Shown piece by piece: positions 6,898 to 13,170 of a DNA stretch of 13,915 nt. Position 1 is the stretch's first letter; every line of letters starts with the position of its first letter. The translations under genes and the position numbers were made by a program. The stretch comes from Streptosporangiaceae bacterium (GTDB lineage Bacteria; Actinomycetota; Actinomycetes; Streptosporangiales; Streptosporangiaceae), in NCBI GenBank assembly GCA_030045215.1, contig JASIBJ010000772.1, positions 1 through 13,915 on the forward strand. The letters are read 5' to 3'. The notes under the pieces are model-generated. The model made no database searches. It saw only the letters and a list, made by a program, of their open reading frames with translations, and was not told the origin of the DNA.

Positions 6898-8171
6898 GCC
6901 TCGATGTGGCGCTGGTCCGCAAGGACTTCCCGATCCTGGACCGCTCGGTCCGCGGCGGTACCCCGCTGATCTACCTGGACAGCGCGAACACGTCGCAGAA
7001 GCCCCGCCAGGTCATCGACACGATCACCGAGTTCTACGAGCGGCACAACGCCAACATCCACCGTGCCACGCATGAGCTAGGCGAGGAGGCCACCGAGGCC
7101 TACGAGGGCGCGCGCATCAAGATCGCGGAGTTCATCGGCACGGCCGACGAGACCGAGGTGATCTTCACCAAGAACGTGTCCGAGGCCATCAACCTGGTCG
7201 CCTACTCGATCGGCAATGCGACGGCCGGTGCTGCGTCAGCTGGCACTGCGCCGGCAGGCCTCCGGCTGCGTGCGGGTGACGAGATCGTCATCACCGAGAT
7301 GGAGCACCACTCCAACATCGTCCCCTGGCAACTGCTGTGTGAGCGGACCGGCGCCCGGCTCCGCTGGTTCGGCGTGACCGCCGACGGCCGGCTGGACCTG
7401 TCCGGCGCGGACGAGCTGATCAACTCCCGAACCAGGCTGGTCGCGCTCGCGCATCAGTCCAACGTGCTGGGCACGGTCAACCCGGTGACGGAGATCGCGG
7501 CCAGGGCGCACGCCGCCGGTGCGCTGGTGCTCGTGGATGCTGCCCAGTCCGCGCCGCACGGCCTGGTCGACGTGGCCACGCTGGGGGCGGACCTGGTGGG
7601 CTTCACCGGGCACAAGATGTGCGGGCCAACGGGCATCGGCGTGCTCTGGGGGCGGCGTGAGCTGCTCGAGCAGCTTCCCCCGTTCCTGGGCGGCGGGGAA
7701 ATGATCGAGAGCGTCTGGATGGATCATTCGACGTTCATGCCGCCGCCGCACAAGTTCGAGGCGGGCACGATGCCGATCGCGCAGGCCGTCGGGCTGGGCG
7801 CGGCGGTCGACTACCTCACCGCGACCGGTCTGGACCGCATCCAGGCGTACGAACAGGAACTGCTGCGGCATGCCCTGGAGGCCCTGGCCGAGATCGACGG
7901 CCTGCGTATCCTCGGCCCGACGGAGGCCGTGGACCGCGGCGGCGCGATCTCGTTCACCCTCGACGGCCTGCATCCTCACGACATCAGCCAGGTGCTCGAC
8001 GACCGCGGCATCGCGGTCCGCGCCGGTCATCACTGCGCCTGGCCGCTGCACCGGGCCATGGGCGTGCAGGCCAGCACCAGGGCCTCGTTCTACCTGTACA
8101 ACACCCACTCCGAGGTCGACGCCCTGGCCGACGGGGTCCGGCAGGCGCAGAAATTCTTCGGAACTGGTTGA
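6894..8171 (+). CDS. sufS: SufS, cysteine desulfurase (PLP-dependent)
   Basis: Type II cysteine desulfurase of 425 residues. It takes sulfur from L-cysteine as a persulfide, releases alanine, and passes the sulfur to SufU. Key residues are Schiff-base Lys241 in TGHKMCGPTG, persulfide Cys381 in RAGHHCAWPLH, cofactor-contacting Asp215 and Gln218 in VDAAQS, and His138 in MEHHSN. The FEAGT motif that closes the active site is at about 288-292. An Ala/Gly/Thr-rich stretch (about 108-124) lengthens the loop between the helix ending NLVAYSIG and RAGDEIVITEMEHHSN compared with E. coli SufS; it looks like a surface loop. The ATG at 6894 has GGGAG seven bases upstream, and the stop TGA at 8169-8171 is immediately followed by the sufU initiation region. 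Adjacent sufU and the absence of sufE indicate a SufS-SufU pair. Confidence 0.97.
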   Translation: MSLDVALVRKDFPILDRSVRGGTPLIYLDSANTSQKPRQVIDTITEFYERHNANIHRATHELGEEATEAYEGARIKIAEFIGTADETEVIFTKNVSEAINLVAYSIGNATAGAASAGTAPAGLRLRAGDEIVITEMEHHSNIVPWQLLCERTGARLRWFGVTADGRLDLSGADELINSRTRLVALAHQSNVLGTVNPVTEIAARAHAAGALVLVDAAQSAPHGLVDVATLGADLVGFTGHKMCGPTGIGVLWGRRELLEQLPPFLGGGEMIESVWMDHSTFMPPPHKFEAGTMPIAQAVGLGAAVDYLTATGLDRIQAYEQELLRHALEALAEIDGLRILGPTEAVDRGGAISFTLDGLHPHDISQVLDDRGIAVRAGHHCAWPLHRAMGVQASTRASFYLYNTHSEVDALADGVRQAQKFFGTG

Positions 8172-8188
8172 TGTTGGTGGGGGAATGA
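8171..8188 (+). other. Five-codon mini-ORF linking the sufS stop to the sufU start
   Basis: ATG 8171 shares a base with the sufS TGA, reads MLVGE, and stops with TGA 8186-8188, which overlaps the tandem ATGATG at the start of sufU. The same geometry appears between sufC and sufS. The intervening G-rich run (8176-8184) is also the sufU Shine-Dalgarno. Functional status is unknown. Confidence 0.22.
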
Positions 8189-8694
8189 TGCAACTCGAGT
8201 CGATGTACCAGGAAATCATCCTGGATCACTACCGGCGGCCGCTCCATTCGGGCCTCCGGGAACCCTTCGACGCCGAGGTACATCACGTCAACCCGACCTG
8301 TGGCGACGAGGTGACCCTGCGGGTGTCGCTCAAGGACTCCGGCGGCGAGCCCGCGGTGGCCGACGTCTCGTACGACGCGCTCGGCTGCTCGATCAGCCAG
8401 GCCAGCGTCTCGGTGATGACTGACCTCGTCATCGGCAAGCCGGTGAGCGAGGCAATGGACATCAACGCCGAGTTTCTCCAGCTCATGAAGTCACGCGGCG
8501 GGGCCGAGCCCGACGAGGACATGCTTGGCGACGCGGTCGCCTTCGAAGGCGTGTCGAGGTACCCGGCGCGGATCAAGTGCGCGCTGCTCGGCTGGATGGC
8601 ATGGAAGGACGCGACCGTGCGGGCGCTGGCCGAACACGGTGAGGGCGCCGCGGGTGACACCCAGGCGGACGGAGACGGCAGGGAGCAGCCATGA
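8188..8694 (+). CDS. sufU: SufU, zinc-dependent sulfur acceptor for SufS
   Basis: SufU (IscU-like fold, Gram-positive and actinobacterial type) of 168 residues. It accepts the persulfide sulfur from SufS by zinc ligand exchange. The start region has LESMYQEIILDHYRRPLHSG, the standard SufU opening. The zinc ligands of Bacillus SufU are all present: C38 and D40 in NPTCGDEV, C67 in LGCSIS, and C131 in RIKCALLGW. The SufU-specific insertion (about 85-125) that separates SufU from IscU is present (EFLQLMKSRGG... GVSRYPARIKC). The frame is open far upstream through sufS, but homology begins here. ATG 8188 is chosen over ATG 8185 because the GGTGGGGGA ending at 8184 is better placed; both give essentially the same protein. 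The Asp/Gly-rich tail after about 150 is not conserved. The stop overlaps sufT (ATGA). Confidence 0.96.
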   Translation: MQLESMYQEIILDHYRRPLHSGLREPFDAEVHHVNPTCGDEVTLRVSLKDSGGEPAVADVSYDALGCSISQASVSVMTDLVIGKPVSEAMDINAEFLQLMKSRGGAEPDEDMLGDAVAFEGVSRYPARIKCALLGWMAWKDATVRALAEHGEGAAGDTQADGDGREQP

Positions 8695-9062
8695 CCGAGA
8701 ATCACACCGATCTCGTGACCGAGCCCGCACAGGCCGACAGCGGCCCGGCGGGCGGCCCGGAGACTGACGACGTGCTCGAGGCCCTGCGCGACGTGGTCGA
8801 TCCTGAGCTCGGGGTGAACGTCGTCGACCTCGGCCTGGTCTACGGCGTCGCGGTCGAGCCGGACCGGACCGCGACCATCGACATGACGCTCACCAGCGCG
8901 GCCTGCCCGCTGACCGACGTGATCGAGGACCAGACCAGGATGGCGCTCGACGGCCTGGTGCAGGACTTCAGGATCAACTGGGTGTGGCTGCCGCCGTGGG
9001 GTCCGGAGCGGATCACCGAGGACGGCCGCGAGCAGCTACGGGCGCTCGGCTTCAACGTCTGA
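8691..9062 (+). CDS. sufT: SufT, MIP18/DUF59-family Fe-S maturation factor
   Basis: Small MIP18-family protein (FeS_assembly_P, formerly DUF59) of 123 residues, commonly the last gene of actinobacterial suf operons; Staphylococcus SufT is implicated in Fe-S protein maturation. After a variable Glu/Gly-rich start (1-25) come DVVDPELGVNVVDLGLVYGV (34-53), the family signature, LTSAACPLTDVIED with the conserved Cys72, and WVWLPPWGPERITEDGREQLRALGF (97-121). It starts inside the sufU stop (ATGA), and after its own stop the convergent deacylase gene ends 33 bases away, so it closes the operon. Family assignment is firm. The exact step, cluster carrier or targeting, is inferred from homologues. Confidence 0.94.
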   Translation: MTENHTDLVTEPAQADSGPAGGPETDDVLEALRDVVDPELGVNVVDLGLVYGVAVEPDRTATIDMTLTSAACPLTDVIEDQTRMALDGLVQDFRINWVWLPPWGPERITEDGREQLRALGFNV

Positions 9063-9072
9063 CCCGGCGGCG

Positions 9073-9092
9073 CGCGGGATGATGGACCCGCG
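9073..9092. terminator. Weak candidate bidirectional terminator hairpin
   Basis: Between the convergent stops of sufT and the deacylase, CGCGGG (9073-9078) can pair with CCCGCG (9087-9092) across an eight-base loop. There is no T-run on either side, as is often the case in GC-rich actinobacteria, and GC-rich short stems arise easily by chance. The location is the main argument. Confidence 0.28.
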
Positions 9093-9095
9093 GGC

Positions 9096-10697
9096 TCACC
9101 GGCGGGCGCCCGGCCCGGCCAGGGCACGCCCGGCGAGAGTGCCGGTGAACGCGCCGCCGCCGATCGTGATCTGGCCGTTGACCAGCACGTCGGTCACGCC
9201 GGTCGCGAGCCGGTGCGGGTGGTCGAAGGTGGCGTTGTCGGCCACGGCGACCGGGTCGAAGATCACCACATCGGCGAAGAAGCCCTCCTTGAGCTGCCCG
9301 CGCCCGTCCAGGCCAAGCGTGGCCGCGGGCTGGCCGGTCATCTTCCTGATCGCCTCGGGCAGGGTCAGCACCCGCTCGTCCCTGACGTAGTGGCCCAGCA
9401 CCCTGGCGAAGCTGCCATAGGCCCGCGGGTGGGTCGGCGCCTCCAGGAACTTCCCTTCCGGCGCCATAGACGTGCCATCCGAGCAGATCGAGACCCAGGG
9501 CGTGCCCAGGGCCTTGCGCAGGTTGTTCTCCGACATCGAGAAGAAGGCCACGTCGATCCGCGAGCGGTCGCTGGCGATCAGGTCGAGCGCCGCCTCAATC
9601 GGGTCGCAGCCCTTGGCCGCCGCGACCTGCGCTAGCGTGCGGCCCTGGAAGCGGCGGTTGGCGTCGGTGGTCGCGTGCAGGATCAGCACGCCCTCGGCGC
9701 TGCTGACGTCGCCCCAGCGCCCGCTCTGCTTCAGCTCGCGGCGGATCTCGGCGCGGACGCCGGCGTCGGCGAGCCGGTCGTAGAGGGTCGCCGCCCCCCC
9801 GGAGTGGAACCGGCCGGGGATGATCGTGGTGAGCCCGGTAGAACTGGCCGTGTACGGATACACATCGGCGGTGACCTGCAGGCCGGCCTCGCGGGCCCGC
9901 TCGAGGCGGGCGATCGCGCCATCCATCAGGTGCCAGTTTCCCGTGCCTGCCGCCTTCAGGTGCCAGTGCTCGCCTGGCAGCCCGGCCTCGCGGCAGATCG
10001 CCAGGAACTCCTCGGTGGCGGCGAGCAGCCCGGCGCCCTCGTCGCGCACGTGCGAGGCGTACCGGCCGCCGTAAGCCGCCGCGGTCGTGCACAGCGCGGT
10101 CAGTTCGGCTGTACTGGCGTAGCTTCCTGGCGGGTAGATCAGCGACGATCCGATCCCGAGCGCGCCGTCGGCCATTTCCTCGGCTACCAGTCCCTGCATG
10201 GCAGTGATCTCGGCTCTGGTCGCCGGCCGGTCGGTGTAACCAACGACGTTGGCCCGCAGGGTCCCGGCGCCGATGAATGATGCCACGTTCTGGGCCGCCC
10301 CCCGCCGCTCGACATGGTGCAGGTACTCGGACAGGCGGTTCCAGCAGATCTCGTAGTCGCCATCGCGGGATTGCGCCAAGCTGGCGCGCATGTCCGGCGT
10401 GAGCGGGCCCATGGAACTGCCTTCGCCGAAGATCTGCGTGGTGACGCCCTGGGCGAGTTCGCCCAGCGACCGCGGGTCGGTCAGGATGCTGAAGTAGGAG
10501 TGGCTCAGGATGTTGATGAAGCCGGGGCAGACAACCCTGGCCGAGGCGTCGATGACCTTGCCCGCGCCGGCCGGCTCGACTTCACCCGGCTGCCTGACCA
10601 TGACGATCCGGTCGCCCGCGACCCCGATGTCGGCCTTGACCGGATCTCCGCCGTTGCCGTCATGGATCTCGCCGCCCACAATGAGCACGTCCAGCAC
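9096..10697 (-). CDS. N-acyl-D-amino-acid deacylase-like amidohydrolase (variant metal site)
   Basis: Cytosolic amidohydrolase-superfamily protein of 533 residues. The beta-sandwich halves (residues about 1-55 and 470-520, the latter with GQLKEGFFADVVIFDP) flank a TIM barrel. It resembles D-aminoacylases and dihydroorotase-like enzymes. Retained motifs are GALGIGSSLIYPPGSYAS (178-195), SHVRDEG (H216), HWHLKAAG (H246) and CSDGTSMAPEG (D407). In classic D-aminoacylases PGFID-x-HxH supplies two metal ligands; here it reads PGFINILSH, with Leu64 in place of the first His and His66 retained. The GNCG cysteine region reads FGEGSS, with no Cys. A subgroup of the family with PGFIN-x-LS and FGEGxSMGP is recalled, so this is probably a natural variant, not a pseudogene. 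The GTG at 10697 has a strong AAGGAGGT just upstream. Acylated D-amino acids are the likely substrate class, not proven. Confidence 0.82.
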   Translation of the reverse strand: MLDVLIVGGEIHDGNGGDPVKADIGVAGDRIVMVRQPGEVEPAGAGKVIDASARVVCPGFINILSHSYFSILTDPRSLGELAQGVTTQIFGEGSSMGPLTPDMRASLAQSRDGDYEICWNRLSEYLHHVERRGAAQNVASFIGAGTLRANVVGYTDRPATRAEITAMQGLVAEEMADGALGIGSSLIYPPGSYASTAELTALCTTAAAYGGRYASHVRDEGAGLLAATEEFLAICREAGLPGEHWHLKAAGTGNWHLMDGAIARLERAREAGLQVTADVYPYTASSTGLTTIIPGRFHSGGAATLYDRLADAGVRAEIRRELKQSGRWGDVSSAEGVLILHATTDANRRFQGRTLAQVAAAKGCDPIEAALDLIASDRSRIDVAFFSMSENNLRKALGTPWVSICSDGTSMAPEGKFLEAPTHPRAYGSFARVLGHYVRDERVLTLPEAIRKMTGQPAATLGLDGRGQLKEGFFADVVIFDPVAVADNATFDHPHRLATGVTDVLVNGQITIGGGAFTGTLAGRALAGPGARR

Positions 10698-10798
10698 CCG
10701 CTACCTCCTTGCAACCTGCGGTCTAACACCGTAACGGCGGACCCGCGGAACTGACAGATCGGGGCAGCTCACACGATTCACGGAGCTTTACGTAGTGT

Positions 10799-10828
10799 TT
10801 GCCTCACGCACGGTCCAGGCCAGATAAT
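10799..10828 (+). promoter_or_regulatory. Putative promoter of the Ser/Thr kinase gene
   Basis: A -35-like TTGCCT (10799-10804), an 18-base spacer and a near-consensus -10 GATAAT (10823-10828, five of six matches). The predicted start site is about 10835. The -10 overlaps the first ATG of the kinase frame (10827), which argues that translation begins further downstream. Confidence 0.5.
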
Positions 10829-10871
10829 GCGGAACGCACATTCGGCTCGGCCTGGCAGGCGGGGAGGACGG

Positions 10872-13001
10872 TTGGGTCACAGCGCGCCGCCGCCCGCGGC
10901 TCCGCCTGGCTTCATCCCTGGCTCGCGGGTGGCCGGCTACCGGCTCGAAGAGCAGATCGGCCGGGGCGGCATGGCCGTCGTCTTCCGTGCCCATGACGAG
11001 CGCCTGAACCGCCAGGTGGCGCTCAAGATCCTCGCGCCCTTGCTGGCCGCGGACGTGGCGTTCCGGCAGCGGTTCATCGCGGAGTCGCAGGCTGCAGCGG
11101 CCGTGGATGACCCCAATATCATCCCGATCTACGAGGCTGGCGAGGCCGACGGCGCGCTGTTCATCGCCATGCGGCTGGTGCGCGGCGGCGATCTGAAGAC
11201 GATGGTCGCGCAGCATGGCCCGCTGTCGCCCGGCCGCGCCGAGCCGATCCTGTCGGCCGTCGCCTCCGCGCTCGACGCCGCCCATGCGGCCGGGCTGATT
11301 CACCGGGACGTGAAGCCAGCCAACATGCTGCTTGAGACGCGCGCCGGGCGGCCTGATCACGTCTACTTGTCCGATTTCGGGGTGAGCAAGGCGGCCCTGG
11401 CGACAACTGGACTTACCAGCAGCGGGCAGTTCCTCGGAACCGTGGACTACGCGGCGCCCGAGCAGATCCAGGACCGGTCGGTGGACGGCCGGACCGACCA
11501 GTATGCGCTGGGCTGCTCGGCCTTCGAGTTGTTGTGCGGGCAGCCGCCGTTCTTCGGCAAGCAGTGGATGGCCGGCATGTACGCGCACGTGTCGGAGGTC
11601 CCGCCGCTGCTCACCTCGCTGCGCCCCGACCTGCCGGTTGCCGTCGACCAGGTGTTTGCCAGAGTGCTCGCGAAATCCCCCGACGACCGGTATGCCACGT
11701 GCCAGGACTTCGCGGCTGCCCTGGCGTCGGCGCTTGGAGCGCGCCGCTACGCGGCGCAAGAGCCCGCCGGGACCCGTCCGCGCCCGCCGGCCGACCTGGC
11801 CGACGACGACGCCACGCTGGCTCCGGTTGCGGCCCGGAGTTATGCCGACGGGACCAGCGGAGCCAGCCTGCCAGCCGCGGTCGGCGCCCGCGCGTCCGGC
11901 CAGGGCGGGTCAGGCCGGGGTGAGTCAGGCCGGGGTGAGTCAGGCCAGGGCGAGTCCGGTGGCCGTCCGTTGAGCCAGCCTCGCGGCACCGAGCCGCTGG
12001 CGTTCATGAGCGCCACGGTCGGCGGGCACCCGGCGGCTCACAGCCGGGTCCGGCCGCTGCGGCTCCTGGTCGCCGCGGGCGGGGCCCTCGTCCTTGCCTG
12101 CGTCGCGGCGGCGACGGCGCTGCTCGCCACCCGAGCGAGCGGGCCGACCAGCTTTCAGTTCGCTCAGCAGGACTTCCCCGGTGGCCTGACGCTGCGTCAG
12201 GCCTGGTCTCTCACCGGGCCTGACGGGTCGTTGCTCGAGGTGACGATGACGGCGGCCAACACCACCGCCGCGCCGCTGACGGCCCAGCTCGAGGAGCCGG
12301 TGCCCAGCGCGGTGGCGGCCGACCCGCACCAGCTGACGTTCCATCCGGCGGCCAAGCTGCTGACCGCCAGCCGGGTGGCCGTGTGGGACCTGTACCTGCC
12401 GCCCCGGCACTCGGTCGTCGTGCGCTACCAGGCAGCCGAGCCGCCGGACGGAGCGAGCCAGGCCAGGCTGCTGCGGCTGGCGGGGGCATTCGCAGCGGTG
12501 TCGGGGCAGGAGGTCCTCGAGCCGATCACGCCAGGAGGCGTGCTGCAGTCGGTGATGATCACGCCAGCCAGCCTTCGGCTGACGGTCGGCCAGAGCGCCA
12601 GCCTGACCCTGTACGGAGACTTGTCGAACGGCAGGCGGGCGGGCGCGAGGATGCTGGCCGGGGCGGTCTGGACGACGGCAGATCCGGCCGTCGCCGCCGT
12701 GAGCTCCCGTGGCCTGGTGCTTGCCGAGTCCGCCGGAGTGACCGAGGTGACCGCCCGCGTCGGGCACATTCGCGACTCAGTGATCGTGACCGTTCTCGGT
12801 CTGGGCGCGGGTCCGCCGGTACCCGGCTACGGCGGCAGCCCGCCGCCCGGCGGGTCGAGCAGCTCGCCCTCGCCGTCGCCGAGCCTGACGCCATCGCCCA
12901 CCCCGACGCCGTCGGGCAGCCCCAGCCCGACGCCGAGTTCGACGCCGAGTACGACGCCGACGCCCACCCAGTCCGCGGCGGCCAGTTACCCGGTCCGGTG
13001 A
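10872..13001 (+). CDS. Transmembrane PknB-like Ser/Thr protein kinase with extracellular Ig-like domain
   Basis: Receptor-type Ser/Thr kinase. The frame is open from ATG 10827 (724 residues), but that ATG lies inside a good -10 and lacks a Shine-Dalgarno. TTG 10872, preceded by GGGGAGGA (10861-10868), is preferred (709 residues). Numbering from 10827: kinase domain about 38-300 with Gly loop GRGGMA (45-50), K67 in VALKIL, E85, HRDVKPAN with D161 and N166, DFG D183, a Ser/Thr-rich activation loop (192-205) and APEQ (210-213), all catalytic residues present. A linker rich in Gly/Ser follows (340-400), then one membrane helix (about 411-434). Outside the cell are an unrecognised beta-rich segment (437-575), a BIG2-like Ig domain (576-656: LRLTVGQSASLTLYG ... 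VWTTADPAVAAVSSRGLV) and a Pro/Ser/Thr-rich tail (664-716). There are no PASTA repeats. It is monocistronic, and its targets are unknown. Confidence 0.93.
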   Translation: MGHSAPPPAAPPGFIPGSRVAGYRLEEQIGRGGMAVVFRAHDERLNRQVALKILAPLLAADVAFRQRFIAESQAAAAVDDPNIIPIYEAGEADGALFIAMRLVRGGDLKTMVAQHGPLSPGRAEPILSAVASALDAAHAAGLIHRDVKPANMLLETRAGRPDHVYLSDFGVSKAALATTGLTSSGQFLGTVDYAAPEQIQDRSVDGRTDQYALGCSAFELLCGQPPFFGKQWMAGMYAHVSEVPPLLTSLRPDLPVAVDQVFARVLAKSPDDRYATCQDFAAALASALGARRYAAQEPAGTRPRPPADLADDDATLAPVAARSYADGTSGASLPAAVGARASGQGGSGRGESGRGESGQGESGGRPLSQPRGTEPLAFMSATVGGHPAAHSRVRPLRLLVAAGGALVLACVAAATALLATRASGPTSFQFAQQDFPGGLTLRQAWSLTGPDGSLLEVTMTAANTTAAPLTAQLEEPVPSAVAADPHQLTFHPAAKLLTASRVAVWDLYLPPRHSVVVRYQAAEPPDGASQARLLRLAGAFAAVSGQEVLEPITPGGVLQSVMITPASLRLTVGQSASLTLYGDLSNGRRAGARMLAGAVWTTADPAVAAVSSRGLVLAESAGVTEVTARVGHIRDSVIVTVLGLGAGPPVPGYGGSPPPGGSSSSPSPSPSLTPSPTPTPSGSPSPTPSSTPSTTPTPTQSAAASYPVR
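11901..11960 (+). repeat. Four tandem 15-bp units in the kinase juxtamembrane linker
   Basis: Units at 11901-11915, 11916-11930, 11931-11945 and 11946-11960. The two middle units are identical; the outer two differ by a few bases. Each encodes a GxSG(R/Q)-type pentapeptide, giving a flexible charged linker between the kinase domain and the membrane helix. The 15-base period keeps the frame, so copy number can vary by slippage without breaking the gene. Confidence 0.9.
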
Positions 13002-13028
13002 CGGCTGGTAACCGGCGTCGGCTAGACT
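12998..13028 (+). promoter_or_regulatory. Putative leuA leader promoter
   Basis: A -35-like GTGACG (12998-13003, four of six matches, overlapping the kinase stop codon), a 19-base spacer and a -10-like TAGACT (13023-13028). The predicted transcription start is about 13035-13038, at or just before the leader peptide ATG. The spacer is slightly long, so confidence rests partly on how well the position fits the leader. Confidence 0.5.
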
Positions 13029-13037
13029 CGCCCCATC

Positions 13038-13082
13038 ATGACTGGCGGCCTGCTTCTTCCTGGCCGCGGCGAGGCCCGGTAA
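13038..13082 (+). CDS. leuA leader peptide (attenuation peptide with three Leu codons)
   Basis: A 14-residue ORF, MTGGLLLPGRGEAR, ending at TAA 13080-13082, 88 bases before leuA. It has three consecutive leucine codons CTG-CTT-CTT; CTT is a rarely used Leu codon in GC-rich actinobacteria. The ATG is at or next to the predicted transcription start, so it is probably leaderless. Leucine-rich leader peptides ahead of leuA are known in actinobacteria, where ribosome stalling on Leu codons when leucyl-tRNA is scarce changes RNA folding and raises leuA expression. The Leu codons lie in the loop of a small hairpin (13045-13050 with 13062-13067). Assignment is from sequence and position only. Confidence 0.75.
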   Translation: MTGGLLLPGRGEAR

Positions 13083-13088
13083 CCACTC

Positions 13089-13129
13089 CGGTCGGCCCCT
13101 CGTCGCGGGCCGTTTAGCTGCGCCGACCG
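13089..13129 (+). promoter_or_regulatory. leuA leader hairpin and alternative pairing
   Basis: CGGTCGGC (13089-13096) pairs perfectly with GCCGACCG (13122-13129). A competing pairing uses GGGCC (13107-13111) with either GGCCC at 13094-13098 or GGCCC at 13073-13077 near the end of the leader ORF. Mutually exclusive stems just after a Leu-codon leader are what attenuation needs. No clear T-run follows, so control may act on leuA translation or through a pseudoknot instead of an intrinsic terminator. Confidence 0.5.
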
Positions 13130-13170
13130 AAACCGAGCGGTTCCGATCCGACCTCAGGAGCAGCACAGTC

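Noticed and set aside
7870..8187. Upstream extension of the sufU frame through sufS
   Set aside because: Arg/Pro/Ser-rich out-of-frame reading of sufS; SufU homology begins at 8188 with a Shine-Dalgarno just before it.
9789..9802. Run of seven C in the deacylase gene as a frameshift or phase-variation tract
   Set aside because: The reading frame is intact on both sides with continuous family similarity; runs of this length are common in GC-rich DNA.
12861..12970. Simple-sequence region (Ser/Pro/Thr codons) as a CRISPR-like or regulatory repeat
   Set aside because: Irregular units with no spacer structure; it is the coding sequence of the kinase Pro/Ser/Thr tail.
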